A DNA stretch of 64,000 nt from Myxococcales bacterium (GCA_004193285.1 SECP01000016.1:62001-126000), one strand, 5' to 3'. Shown: positions 1 through 8,625, numbered from the stretch's first letter. Notes: generated by a model not told the origin, from the letters alone. Numbers and translations are program-made.

Positions 1-56
1 ATCAGCTCATTCGGGAGCTCGAGCAGCTCTATCTACAAGTCGGAGGCGTTTCGTGA
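1..56 (+). CDS. 3' end of an unidentified CDS upstream of moxR (partial)
   Basis: An open frame enters the window and ends in TGA at 54-56, reading ...QLIRELEQLYLQVGGVS. The TGA overlaps the GTG start of the moxR gene (GTGA at 53-56), so the two are translationally coupled. In MoxR/DUF58 operons the preceding gene is often a DUF4350-type or other membrane protein, but 17 residues are too few to assign a family. Confidence 0.55.
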   Translation, partial: QLIRELEQLYLQVGGVS

Positions 57-1012
57 ACATCGAACAGGCGAGCCAGGTACTGCAGCGCGTGGCCAGCGAA
101 GTGGGGCGCGTGGTCATTGGTCAGGACGAGCTCGTCGAGCAAGTCTTGATCGGGCTCTTGGCGCGCGGGCACGTCTTGCTGGAAGGCGTGCCCGGTCTCG
201 GCAAAACCTTGCTGGTCAAGGCGCTGGCCCAGACCTTGGGTCTGTCCTTTCGGCGCATCCAGTTCACGCCGGACCTCATGCCGAGCGACGTGACTGGCTC
301 GAGCGTCTACAACGCAAAGCTCACCGAGTTCACGTTCGTGCCCGGGCCGGTCTTTGCGCAGCTCGTGCTCGCCGACGAGATCAACCGTGCGCCGGCCAAG
401 ACGCAGTCTTCCCTGCTCGAAGCGATGCAAGATCGCAGTGTCTCGAGCGATGGCGTGACGCGCCCGCTCCCCCAGCCGTTTCTCGTCATCGCTACCCAAA
501 ACCCGGTCGAATCTCAGGGCACGTACCCGCTCCCGGAAGCCCAGCTGGACCGGTTCCTGCTCAAGCTTCAGATCAATTACCCCGGAAAAGCGGCGGAATT
601 CGCGCTCTTGAAGAATTACGTCGCCGGCTTCGACTCCAATCGGCTGGAAGGCTTTCCCCAGCTGCTGCAGCAAGAGCACGTCGTGGCCATGCAGGATGCG
701 GTCAGCCAGGTGCGCGTCACCGACGAAATCCTGGACTACATCACGAGCATCGTGGACCGCTCACGTCACTTTCCGGCCGTCGCCATCGGCGCCTCGCCGC
801 GCGCTTCCATCGGCCTGCTCGCCGTCTCGCGCGCTCAAGCCGTGCTGCGCGGTCGCGACTTCGTCGTGCCGGACGACGTGAAGGCTCACGCGCACGGCGT
901 GCTGCGTCACCGCCTCGTGCTCCAGCCGGACGCAGAGCTGGAAGGCACCAGCGCGGATGCGTGCGTGGACGCTATCTTGCGCGAGGTGCCGGTGCCGAAG
1001 ACGGCCGCCTGA
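53..1012 (+). CDS. MoxR-family AAA+ ATPase
   Basis: A 319-residue protein of normal MoxR length, starting GTG at 53 in overlap with the upstream stop. It has a Walker A motif GVPGLGKT near residues 45-52, the MoxR signature region QFTPDLMPSDVTGS, Walker B LVLADEINRAPAKTQ near residue 105, and sensor 1 ATQNP followed by EAQLDRF. MoxR ATPases act as chaperone-like factors that help assemble or activate partner proteins, commonly VWA or DUF58 proteins. The DUF58 gene starts 3 bases downstream, the classic MoxR-DUF58 pair. The actual client is not visible. Confidence 0.95.
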   Translation: MNIEQASQVLQRVASEVGRVVIGQDELVEQVLIGLLARGHVLLEGVPGLGKTLLVKALAQTLGLSFRRIQFTPDLMPSDVTGSSVYNAKLTEFTFVPGPVFAQLVLADEINRAPAKTQSSLLEAMQDRSVSSDGVTRPLPQPFLVIATQNPVESQGTYPLPEAQLDRFLLKLQINYPGKAAEFALLKNYVAGFDSNRLEGFPQLLQQEHVVAMQDAVSQVRVTDEILDYITSIVDRSRHFPAVAIGASPRASIGLLAVSRAQAVLRGRDFVVPDDVKAHAHGVLRHRLVLQPDAELEGTSADACVDAILREVPVPKTAA

Positions 1013-1015
1013 ACC

Positions 1016-2323
1016 ATGCGGCGCCTGATTCCGTCCCGCGCGCTCTTGCTCCTCGCGGCAGCACCGCTCGTCGTCTCGTTGCTGTCGCTCGTCAATCCCA
1101 AGCTCTCCCGCGTGGCGCTGTGGCTCGACGCGGCTCTGCTATTCGTGGGCTTGCTCGACGCGCTGCTCGCCTGGCGGCTTCGGGTCGGCGTGCAGCGCTC
1201 GGCGCCGGAGTTCATGTCGCTCTCGCGTCGCAACCGCGTTTCGCTGCGGCTCCGCGCGGAGTCACGCGGCGTGCGCCACGTGGAGATCATGGACGACCTG
1301 TTCGACGGCGCCAAATCTGCAGATTTGCCTGTGAAGGTGCGCCTCAAAGGCAAAGCTGCCAGCGCCGTCGATTACCACGTGGAGCCGACCGTGCGGGGCG
1401 CGCACGCTCTCGGCGACCATCACCTCCGGCTTCCTTCACCGCTCGGCTTGTGGACTCTGCAGCGCCGCGTCTCGGCGCGAAAGCCGGTGCGGGTCTACCC
1501 GGACCTGAAGCAAATTCAAGAGTTCGACGCGCTGTCGCGACAAGACCGGGAGATGTCGATGGTGCGCGCCTCGCGCCTCAAAGGAGGGGAGAGCGAGTTT
1601 GCTCGACTGCGCGACCACGTGCCGGACGACGACAGCCGCCGCGTCGACTGGAAAGCCACCGCCCGCCGCCAGAAGCTCACGGTGCGCGAGTACCAGCTCG
1701 AGAGCAATCAAAACATCATGTTCCTGCTCGACGCCGGGCGCGTGATGACCGGCATCGACTCCGGCCTCTCGCGCTTCGACCACGCGCTGAACGCCACCCT
1801 CATGCTCGCTCACGTCGCGGCGCGCGGGGGTGATCGCGTTGGCGCGCTCGGCTTCGACGACACGCTGCGCGTGCTCATGACCCCCCAAGCCGGGAGCAAA
1901 GCCAGCCGCTCCATCATTCAGGCCACCTACGACTTGTTCCCGCGCCTGGTGGAGCCGGACTTCGATCTGGCATTTCAGAGCCTCTCCGCGCGGGTGAAGA
2001 ACCGCACGCTCGTCATCCTGTTCACGCACGTCATCGACTTTTCGGCGGCAGAAACCCTACTGCGCCGCGTGCGGGCGATCAGCCGTCGGCACCTTCCGCT
2101 CGTCATCTGCTTCCGCGATTTGGACGTGGAGGGGCTCGCCGACCCGAAAGGGAGCTCGGACATTTACCTCAAGGGCGCCGCCGCCGAGCACCTCCGCTGG
2201 CAGAAGACTTTGATGAAGGACCTGAGGCGTGGCGGCGCGCTCGTGCTCGAGACGACCGCGCGCGAGCTCACCGGGAAGCTCGTCAGCCGTTACCTGGAGA
2301 TCAAAGCCCAACGCCTCCTGTAG
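1016..2323 (+). CDS. DUF58 domain-containing protein (MoxR partner)
   Basis: 435 residues. The N-terminus (residues 8-60) is hydrophobic with two likely membrane helices separated by a short loop. The centre carries the DUF58 hallmark, ESEFARLRDHVPDDDSRRVDWKAT followed by a VREYQ segment, near residues 190-225. The C-terminal half is VWA-like: LLDAGRVM takes the place of the metal-site segment, and TLVILFTHVIDF follows. These proteins pair with MoxR ATPases and are linked to envelope or stress functions in other bacteria. ATG at 1016 follows the moxR stop by 3 bases, so the genes are co-transcribed. The about 170 bp after its stop show no gene and no clear terminator. Confidence 0.93.
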   Translation: MRRLIPSRALLLLAAAPLVVSLLSLVNPKLSRVALWLDAALLFVGLLDALLAWRLRVGVQRSAPEFMSLSRRNRVSLRLRAESRGVRHVEIMDDLFDGAKSADLPVKVRLKGKAASAVDYHVEPTVRGAHALGDHHLRLPSPLGLWTLQRRVSARKPVRVYPDLKQIQEFDALSRQDREMSMVRASRLKGGESEFARLRDHVPDDDSRRVDWKATARRQKLTVREYQLESNQNIMFLLDAGRVMTGIDSGLSRFDHALNATLMLAHVAARGGDRVGALGFDDTLRVLMTPQAGSKASRSIIQATYDLFPRLVEPDFDLAFQSLSARVKNRTLVILFTHVIDFSAAETLLRRVRAISRRHLPLVICFRDLDVEGLADPKGSSDIYLKGAAAEHLRWQKTLMKDLRRGGALVLETTARELTGKLVSRYLEIKAQRLL

Positions 2324-2495
2324 CTGCCAGCCCTTGCGCCCGCGGGGAGCGCCATGAGAGAGCCCGCGACCGCGCGGAGCCATCAGAGACGGCGTTAGAG
2401 GCCACGCGCGGGCGCGGAGCCGCGTTGATTGGATGGCGCTGGGGGGCGAGCAGCTGCGAGCCTGTCACTCGGCCTACCCACCCTACTGTTGCGAG

Positions 2496-3290
2496 CTAGC
2501 GAGGGATGGCGCCTGATGGCGGTGGCGCGCTGGAGATGCCGAGCGGCGAGGGGTGGTAACGAGCGGGCAGGTAGACGCTGACCTCTCGCCCCTCCACCAA
2601 CAGCAAACCGAGCCCCAAGGAGCGGAGCCGCCGGTCCAGCGCGAAGGGATCCCACCGCAGGATGCCTCCCAAGGTGGCGGCGCGGCGCACGTAGTCCAGC
2701 GCGGTGGCGGGTGTGCAGGCGATGTAGTGCTCGTGCGCGAAACCCGACTCCACCCCGAGACCAGGCAAGTCTCTATCGAGCGTGGACGAGTGGGTGACGG
2801 GCGCCACCGCGACGGCGAACCGCGAGGGGCCCTCCGCCTCACCCGCGCGCGTGCTGTGCCCGACGAGCGGCCAGCGACGAGCACCGAGCTCTTCCCCCGC
2901 GACGATGTGCGAGGCGCGCGCGCGGAGCCAGCTTTTACAGAGCTCCCACTGCTCGGTGGTGCTGGGCTCCGCCAGGAGCTGGCTACGAAACGAGGAGTCC
3001 TCGAAGTAGGGAGAGGTGTAGGCGCAGAGCACGACGATCTCCTCGAGAGAGAGGCCATGGAATGCGGTGCGGGTGACTGAGCGGTGGATGGCGTGGCGCT
3101 TCAGCTGAGCGAGCTGATCCACCACCGAGCCCGGCAAGGGGGGCTCGCCGGTGAGCTCGGTCAAAAGCAGCTCGAGCGCGCCCGGCGCGGCTAGTAGCTG
3201 GTCCAGCGCGCTGGACCGCGCGTAGCAGTAGCGCTGCGTGGCATGAGGGATGGACGCAGAAAAACCGAGTCCCGATCGATATGAGGGCAT
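2496..3290 (-). CDS. Conserved-looking protein of unknown function, probable target of the adjacent S24 repressor
   Basis: 264 residues that I do not recognise. The ATG at 3290 is supported by a GGGAG ribosome-binding site 5 bases upstream on the reverse strand. There is no signal peptide or membrane helix. The N-terminal half is helical (ALDQLLAAPGALELLLTEL; a Cys in SLEEIVVLCAY). The C-terminal half is richer in beta segments and contains GFAHEHYIACTPATALDYV and LGLGLLLVEGREVSVYLPARY. A perfect 7-bp-arm palindrome lies 59 bp upstream of the start. An almost identical one precedes the XRE/S24 regulator gene, implying shared control. It reads as a real gene from its codon use, RBS and operator; its function is open. 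Confidence 0.7.
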   Translation of the reverse strand: MPSYRSGLGFSASIPHATQRYCYARSSALDQLLAAPGALELLLTELTGEPPLPGSVVDQLAQLKRHAIHRSVTRTAFHGLSLEEIVVLCAYTSPYFEDSSFRSQLLAEPSTTEQWELCKSWLRARASHIVAGEELGARRWPLVGHSTRAGEAEGPSRFAVAVAPVTHSSTLDRDLPGLGVESGFAHEHYIACTPATALDYVRRAATLGGILRWDPFALDRRLRSLGLGLLLVEGREVSVYLPARYHPSPLGISSAPPPSGAIPR

Positions 3291-3348
3291 GCAGACTCCC
3301 CAGGTCGGCAGGTGAACGCGCCGCGACGGCGCAGGTGATGACCTGCGA

Positions 3349-3368
3349 CACCATCACATAAGATGGTG
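3349..3368. promoter_or_regulatory. Palindromic operator upstream of the unknown 264-residue gene
   Basis: CACCATC-ACATAA-GATGGTG is a perfect inverted repeat with 7-bp arms and a 6-bp spacer, 59 bp upstream of the reverse-strand start at 3290. It matches the site at 4246-4265 in 18 of 20 positions, including the spacer start ACA. Such paired sites are typical for a dimeric cI/LexA-like repressor; the XRE/S24 protein encoded between them is the obvious candidate. The binding is inferred. Confidence 0.6.
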
Positions 3369-3398
3369 CTTCGCGCAAGGCGGAGCAACGCTGACTGT

Positions 3399-4211
3399 CT
3401 AACGCCGTGAGCGCCGCGTCGTGCTCTGACGCGCGGGCCCAGGCCAGAGCACGCGCTCCAGCTCGGCAACGACGCGCAGGGCGCCGGCGCCTTCTGCGTC
3501 CGCGCTGACGAACAGTGGGGCGAACTCGGGGTTGTCCGACCGAAGCTGAAGCTGGAGCGCGCCGCTGCCGCCGGGACGCGGCTCGAGCGCGCCGACGCGC
3601 TTGAGGACGTAGGATCCGCCCGTTTCCGGATCTGCGTGGTCACGCCACTCGGCCGCGATGACGCGACCCTCCAGCGGCCCGACGACGGGGCTACGGAACA
3701 GCGCCAGCGCGCCGCTCGGCACGGTGGGCGCCATGGAGCGACCGTGGACTTGCGCCACGAAGCGCCCGGCGAGCTGCGACGCCTTGGCGCCTTTGAGCTT
3801 GATCCAGGCTGCTACTTCCACGTCCTGAGCGCCGCCGAAGCGGCTGGCGGCGGCTTGCAACGTCATGACCGGAACCGCGCCGCGCGCCGGCTGCGCGTCT
3901 GCCTCCAGGATAACGTGACCCAAGCGTTCGAGCCCACGCAGCGCTCGTCTGAGGGAAAGCTCGCCCGCGGGTGCCACGAACGGCTCGCCGCTGGTCAGGA
4001 GCTCGTGCGGCTCCACGTCGAGCACGTCCGCCACCTTGGCGAGGGTCTCGAGCGTCAGGTTTTGTCGACCCGCCTCCAACCGCTGGACGTTCTTGGAGGC
4101 AATGCCGAGCGCCTCGGCCACCGCGTCTTGCGTCAGCCCGCGCGCGACTCGCAGCGCCTTAATGCGCCGAGCGACGAACGCGATGATTTCCGGCGGAGCG
4201 GCCAGGCGCAC
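3399..4211 (-). CDS. XRE-family repressor with C-terminal S24 (LexA/cI-like) domain
   Basis: 270 residues, GTG start at 4211. An N-terminal helix-turn-helix (residues 15-72: VARGLTQDAVAEALGIASKN, then LEAGRQNLTLETL) is followed by a linker and an S24 peptidase-like domain from about residue 115. The catalytic Ser is in VHGRSMAPT (Ser159) and the Lys in YVLKRV (Lys204), so the self-cleavage dyad is present. Ala-Gly at residues 82-83 is a possible cleavage bond. The family consists of phage cI-like or LexA-like repressors that self-cleave during DNA damage. A palindrome 35 bp upstream of its own start, and its twin before the next gene, point to autoregulation. No phage genes surround it. Confidence 0.88.
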   Translation of the reverse strand: MRLAAPPEIIAFVARRIKALRVARGLTQDAVAEALGIASKNVQRLEAGRQNLTLETLAKVADVLDVEPHELLTSGEPFVAPAGELSLRRALRGLERLGHVILEADAQPARGAVPVMTLQAAASRFGGAQDVEVAAWIKLKGAKASQLAGRFVAQVHGRSMAPTVPSGALALFRSPVVGPLEGRVIAAEWRDHADPETGGSYVLKRVGALEPRPGGSGALQLQLRSDNPEFAPLFVSADAEGAGALRVVAELERVLWPGPARQSTTRRSRR

Positions 4212-4245
4212 GCTGGGACGATGCGCTGACGATGGGTTTCGGTAC

Positions 4246-4265
4246 CACCATCACAAAAGATGGGG
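4246..4265. promoter_or_regulatory. Palindromic operator upstream of the XRE/S24 repressor gene
   Basis: CACCATC-ACAAAA-GATGGGG is an inverted repeat with one arm mismatch, 35 bp upstream of the reverse-strand start at 4211. It is the second copy of the site at 3349-3368. Its position fits promoter occlusion and negative autoregulation. Confidence 0.6.
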
Positions 4266-4280
4266 TATAGGTGTGGGGGC

Positions 4281-4509
4281 CTACACCGCGCTCAGCAGCT
4301 CAATCGTCTCTTCCACCACCGCGTGGTTTCCGCCCAAACGCGCGGCCGTTCCGCTCGCCCGTCCAGGAACGTCATCTGCGATACGAGGTCCACGAAGCGC
4401 GAGAGTGGCAGCCAGGCATCCGGCAGCCTGCCGCCGCGGCCGCGACCAGGGCCGCGAGCTCCGCGCGCTTGGGCACGGAGTGGGGCGGCCGTTCCCAGCC
4501 TTCTTCCAT
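4281..4509 (-). pseudogene. Small ORF broken by two frame changes (unknown function)
   Basis: On the reverse strand, ATG at 4509 opens a frame reading MEEGWERPPHSVPKRAELAA and continuing to about 4425. A second frame then looks coding (LPDAWLPLSRFVDLVSQMTF, about 4424-4355). A third ends in HAVVEETIELLSAV with a stop at 4281-4283. Each piece has the high GC third positions of its neighbours and the pieces are contiguous in order, as expected for one gene of about 75 codons with two indels. I do not recognise the protein. It lies in the 332-bp gap between the repressor and the collagen-like gene, where nothing else is seen. Confidence 0.35.
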
Positions 4510-4543
4510 CGGCCTCACGCTAACACGGCGGGCCGCCCCCTCT

Positions 4544-6448
4544 TCAGGGCGCCGCGCCGTAGAGCGGCGTCACCTCGAAGATAGCGGTGGTGCCGCTCAC
4601 CTCGTTGCCGAGCACGAGCAGGGGCTTGCCGTTGGGGCTCTCTTCCGCGGCAATGAACACGGATGCTTCCGGCCCGAGGTCGCCAACGGTCGCCAGCTCG
4701 TCTTCCGGATCTTTGCTGAAATCCCGCGTGTTGACGTAGCTCACGAAGCGCGGCGTTTCCGGCAGCGAGACGTCGTACACCATGACCCCGCCGATGCGCT
4801 CCATGCCGATGAAGGCGAAGGTGGCGCCGCCGATGTTCGCGAGGGTGACGGCTTCCGGCTCCGGGCCCTTGTCGTCCGAGCGGTTGTCGAAGGTGTTGTT
4901 GTCGTGACCCGCGTTGAACGTCTGCGGAAAGCGTTTGGCCGTGCGTAGCTCGAGCTCGTTACCACTGTCGTAGACGAGCTTGCCGCTGTCGTCCCAGATG
5001 GAGAAGGAGCGCGCGCCGAACGTGTAGATGGCTTCGAAATCCGTGTCCTCGTCGGTATTGCCCAGCGTCTTCGTCACGTTCAGGCGGCCGAGGTTGACGG
5101 GCAGCTTCAGGTTGGCCGCGTCGGGGAAGCGGAGCGCGTCCAGAGTGTACGCAGCGTTTCCGAGACGCACGCCTTCCACGAACCCGCCCGCCGCGCCGGA
5201 CCAGTTCTTGTAGTCACGTAGGTCCCCCTCGTTCGCCGTAACGAGGAAGGTCTTCCCCGCGACCTGGTAGCTTGCGATCGCGTCCGGCTGGTACATCCCA
5301 AAAACGGGCCAAGCTCGGATGTTGATGGCTCCGTCCTGATCGCTCGCGTCGAATTCATTGCCGATCAGCGCGTAATTCTTGAAACCGAGCGGCACGATGG
5401 ACTCGAGGGCCGCTGTCTCCACGTTGATCATGGCCAGGGCGTTGTTCTCTTGGAGCGTCACCCACGCCTTCTTGCCGTCGGCCGAGACCGCGATGTATTC
5501 CGGCTCCAGGTCTTGGGCCACCGTCGCGTTCGGGCCAAAGATGCGCACGCCTTGCGCCCGTAGCTCGTCCGCCTTCGGGTTCAGGCTCGTGAAGGTGATG
5601 TTCTGAACCGTCGGCGGGTTCGCCACCGTCACGATGGAGACGCTGCCTTCCGGATCCACCTCGTAGGTGTCGGTCGTGGGCTCGCCTTCGTTGGCGACCA
5701 AAATCTTACTGCCGTCCGGCGTGAAGGTGACCATGTCCGGCAGGGAACCGACCTCCACCTGACCGAGCAGCGCCAGCGTCGTCGTATCGTAGAGCGCGAC
5801 GATGCCCGGATCGGTCTTGTTCGCGGCTTCGATCGCAACCGCCAGCACGCCGTTCTTTGCCGATACACTGTTGGCGGAGCCCAAGTCTTTCAGCGGGTCC
5901 GCGTCCGCGGCCTCGATGGTCGCGATCTTCATCGGCGCCGCGGGGTTCGAGATGTCCAGCACGTCTACCGTCGCCGCGTGCGCGTTCACCACGAACACGC
6001 GCCCGCTCGTCGCGTCGAACGTCACGATCTCCGCCGCGCCTTCGTCGAACTCGCCAGCAGCGTAGCGACCGAGAAACTGCAGGCTCAAGCCCGAGGGGCG
6101 CTCCTCGCCCGTTTCTGCTCCTCCCGCTCCTCCCGCGCCACCTTCGCCGCCTTCACCGGAGGCGCCCGGCTCGCCTTGCGGCCCCGGCTCACCTTGTTCG
6201 CCCTCGTCGCCGGGCTCACCCTGCTCGCCGGGCTCACCCTGTTCACCGGGCTCGCCTTGCGGCCCCTGTTCACCCCGCGGACCCACGGCGCCTGAGTCGC
6301 CCTTGGGCCCAGCCTCGCCCCGGGGTCCGTCCGCGCCGGGCTCACCTGCAGAACCCGGCGAGCCATCTTCCCCGCTGCACGCAGCTGCAAGACACAAGAC
6401 GCCGACGAGACAGAACAACGACGAACGAGAACGAAGCGCTGCTACCAC
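4544..6448 (-). CDS. Lipoprotein with collagen-like repeat stalk and choice-of-anchor-I type beta-propeller domain
   Basis: 634 residues. GTG start at 6448 with a strong GGAGGT site 5 bases upstream (6454-6459 on the reverse strand). A lipoprotein signal ends at Cys24 (LCLAAAC). Residues about 25-110 are about 28 collagen-type Gly-X-Y triplets (EPGADGPRGEAGPKGD; GEQGEPG repeats), then a Gly-rich hinge. From about 125 onward it resembles the choice-of-anchor-I/esterase-like propeller family: FVVNAHAATVDVLDISNP, KILVANEGEPT, FLVTANEGDLRDY, GPEPEAVTLANIGG and AFIGMERIGGVMVYDVS. Related proteins are often annotated as alkaline phosphatase-like, but activity is not established here. It is probably exposed on the outer membrane with the collagen-like rod as spacer. 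Confidence 0.85.
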   Translation of the reverse strand: MVAALRSRSSLFCLVGVLCLAAACSGEDGSPGSAGEPGADGPRGEAGPKGDSGAVGPRGEQGPQGEPGEQGEPGEQGEPGDEGEQGEPGPQGEPGASGEGGEGGAGGAGGAETGEERPSGLSLQFLGRYAAGEFDEGAAEIVTFDATSGRVFVVNAHAATVDVLDISNPAAPMKIATIEAADADPLKDLGSANSVSAKNGVLAVAIEAANKTDPGIVALYDTTTLALLGQVEVGSLPDMVTFTPDGSKILVANEGEPTTDTYEVDPEGSVSIVTVANPPTVQNITFTSLNPKADELRAQGVRIFGPNATVAQDLEPEYIAVSADGKKAWVTLQENNALAMINVETAALESIVPLGFKNYALIGNEFDASDQDGAINIRAWPVFGMYQPDAIASYQVAGKTFLVTANEGDLRDYKNWSGAAGGFVEGVRLGNAAYTLDALRFPDAANLKLPVNLGRLNVTKTLGNTDEDTDFEAIYTFGARSFSIWDDSGKLVYDSGNELELRTAKRFPQTFNAGHDNNTFDNRSDDKGPEPEAVTLANIGGATFAFIGMERIGGVMVYDVSLPETPRFVSYVNTRDFSKDPEDELATVGDLGPEASVFIAAEESPNGKPLLVLGNEVSGTTAIFEVTPLYGAAP

Positions 6449-6629
6449 GGTAAACCTCCGATGACTTCAGGGCTTATCGCCCGTCAGTCGCGACCGCCTG
6501 GTGAAGAGTCCGGATCGAATGAGTGCCAACTCGTCGACGAACGCGTGAACTGTGTCACAGAGGCGCACCTTCGTGACTAGTTATTTGCCGCGTGATTCGT
6601 CTTGATCGCGCCGCCTCCGTCCGACCCGG

Positions 6630-8177
6630 ATGACGTCAGCGTCGCGAAGCTCTTCATGTCTCAGACGGGAGCCTCATCATCTTGCCCCGTGGCGGCTCCT
6701 AGGGTTCGCTAGGTGCGTCTGTCCGCAGCGCGATGCCTTGAAAGTCGATCCATTCGTCAGAGTCGTCCGCAGAAGGGCAATGCGTGCGTCGAAGATCGTC
6801 GTGCTACTCGTCGGTCATGCTGAACGGGGCGCGGCGGGGGAATGTAGAGGCGGCGTGGCATGTCACACACGCGGCGCTCGAGGCGCACGCCAAGAAGCGC
6901 GCAGGCTGGACTTCGAAGAGGGTGGCTTGCTGCTCGCGGCGCGGCGAACGGAGGTGCATCGCCACTTTGGCTACGGCAGCTTCGTCGAGTACGTGGAGCG
7001 ATTGCTCGGATACCCGCCGCGCGTCACCCACGACAAGCTGCGGGTGGCGGCAGCGCTGGAGGGTTTGCCGGAGCCTACTCGTGGGCTACGGGAAGGCGCG
7101 CTCACCTATAGCCAGGTGCGCGAGCTCACACGCGTCGCGACGCCGGAAACCGAAAAAATGTGGTTGGAGCAAGGGCGCGGCCGCACTTCCCGCGAGGTGG
7201 AGAAGCTGGTCGCCGGCCGCCTCCCGGGCTCGCTTCCGAAATCCCCGGTCGAGCCCGCGCAGCAGCGTCATGTGCTCCGCTTCGACGTATCGGGGGAGAC
7301 GCTGGCCAGCTTTCGCGAAGCGGTGGCCAAGCTGCAGCGCGAAGCGGGCGAGCACCTGGATGACGACACGACGCTGCTTTTGCTCGCGCGCCAGGTGCTG
7401 GGCGGTCCGGTGGAGGACGGGCGGGCGAGCTATCAGGTCGCGCTCGATATCTGTCAAGACTGTGAGCGTGCCAGGCAGCTCGCGGAGGGGGAGCTCATCG
7501 ATGTCTCGCCGAACTTCGGCGAGATGGCACGCTGCGACGCGCAGCGACTGCCGAGTGCCCACGTGGGCGCGTTGGTCCAAGAGTCGGCGAGGCGAGCGAC
7601 CGAAGCTTCGCTGACGCGAGCAACCGAAGCTTCGCCGACGCGAGCAACCGAAGCTCCGCCGACGCGAGCAACCGAAGCTTCGCTGCCGCAAGCAACCGAA
7701 GCTTCGCCGACGCGAGCAAGTCAAGACGTGCCCCCGGCAGTACGGCGCGCGGTGTTGCGTCGCGATCGGCACCGCTGTCGTGTGCCTGGCTGCACGCACT
7801 CGCGATTCCTGGATATTCACCACGTCCGAGCCAGGGCGGAAGGCGGCGATCACGACCCTCAGAACCTCGTCACGTTGTGCGGAGCGCACCATCGAGCGAT
7901 CCACGAAGGAACGCTGACGAGCACGTTGGGCGATGAGAATGAGCTGGTTTTCAGGCATGCCGACGGCTCTCGGTACGGCTCTCTGCCGGCGGCCTCATCG
8001 TCGATGGTCTGGACGCGAGCCTTTCAGGGGCTGCGGAACCTCGGCTTTGGCGAAGGTGAGGCGCGACGGGCGCTCGCCGAAGCGCAGCGAGACATGGCAG
8101 CCGACGCGTCGCTCGACCAATTGCTGCGCCACTGCTTGGAGCGGCTGACAGCGTGCGTCTTGCACCGAGCCTCATGA
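6630..8177 (+). CDS. HNH endonuclease family protein with probable N-terminal frameshift
   Basis: From residue about 92 (RLDFEEGGLLLAARR) onward it matches the myxobacterial HNH family I recall: GYGSFVEYVERLLGY, then a long helical region. It ends in an HNH module, CRVPGCTHSRFLDIHH...LVTLCGAHHRAIH (about residues 385-425), and a RuvA-C-like tail FQGLRNLGFGEGEARRALAE. The region before residue 92 in this frame is Arg/Ser-rich and not protein-like, while the +1 frame from ATG 6817 reads ...NVEAAWHVTHAALEAHAKKRA up to the joint. A one-base indel near 6895-6903 is therefore likely, or translation starts later. A 24-bp tandem repeat sits in the linker before the HNH domain. It could be an active nuclease or a decaying copy. 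Confidence 0.7.
   Translation: MTSASRSSSCLRREPHHLAPWRLLGFARCVCPQRDALKVDPFVRVVRRRAMRASKIVVLLVGHAERGAAGECRGGVACHTRGARGARQEARRLDFEEGGLLLAARRTEVHRHFGYGSFVEYVERLLGYPPRVTHDKLRVAAALEGLPEPTRGLREGALTYSQVRELTRVATPETEKMWLEQGRGRTSREVEKLVAGRLPGSLPKSPVEPAQQRHVLRFDVSGETLASFREAVAKLQREAGEHLDDDTTLLLLARQVLGGPVEDGRASYQVALDICQDCERARQLAEGELIDVSPNFGEMARCDAQRLPSAHVGALVQESARRATEASLTRATEASPTRATEAPPTRATEASLPQATEASPTRASQDVPPAVRRAVLRRDRHRCRVPGCTHSRFLDIHHVRARAEGGDHDPQNLVTLCGAHHRAIHEGTLTSTLGDENELVFRHADGSRYGSLPAASSSMVWTRAFQGLRNLGFGEGEARRALAEAQRDMAADASLDQLLRHCLERLTACVLHRAS
7592..7720 (+). repeat. 24-bp in-frame tandem repeat in the HNH gene linker
   Basis: Five full copies and one partial copy of GCGAGCAACCGAAGCTTCGC plus four bases, period exactly 24, encode (R/Q)ATEASxT repeats between the helical region and the HNH domain. 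The period is a multiple of three, so copy-number change would keep the frame. Copies differ by one to three bases, suggesting recent expansion by slippage. Confidence 0.9.
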
Positions 8178-8216
8178 AGCACTTGGCGCGGTCACAGACG
8201 ACCGCCTGTTCGATCG

Positions 8217-8280
8217 GTTACAGGGCTACAAGGTTACAGGGCTACAGGGCTACAGGGCTACAGGGCTACAGGGCTACAGG
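8217..8280. repeat. 8-bp tandem repeat, eight copies
   Basis: Eight contiguous units of GCTACAGG with variants GTTACAGG (units 1 and 3) and GCTACAAG (unit 2). The last five units are identical. There is no spacer, so this is a simple sequence repeat and not a CRISPR. It lies 40 bp after the HNH stop. Confidence 0.95.
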
Positions 8281-8625
8281 GGTTCATCGGTATCAGCCGT
8301 TGCGGTGGCGAAGTATCTCGCGGCTGCTGCCCGCTTCTGCGGACGCAGACGCTCGCGCGAAATTCACCGTGACTCCCGGTGTGCTCCGTTCGGGGCGGTG
8401 CGGCACGCGAATCTCGAAGTGCGCGCCTCGGATTCAGTCGCAGCGGGTGAGGGGTGCGGGGAGCCATCACTCATTCGGTCTCGACCTTGGCGGGTCCGTC
8501 GTGTGCTGGCGATGGTGAGCATCATCGAGCGCTACGCCCAGTCACTTGAGAGCGTGCTCGCCATCCCGCGGGTGTTGGCTGGTCCTATCGACAAGGTTGG
8601 GAGACGCGAGACGTGGCAACAGGAA

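Noticed and set aside
3399..4211. Prophage around the XRE/S24 repressor
   Set aside because: No integrase, structural or lysis genes and no att-like repeats are seen on either side; neighbours are chromosomal.
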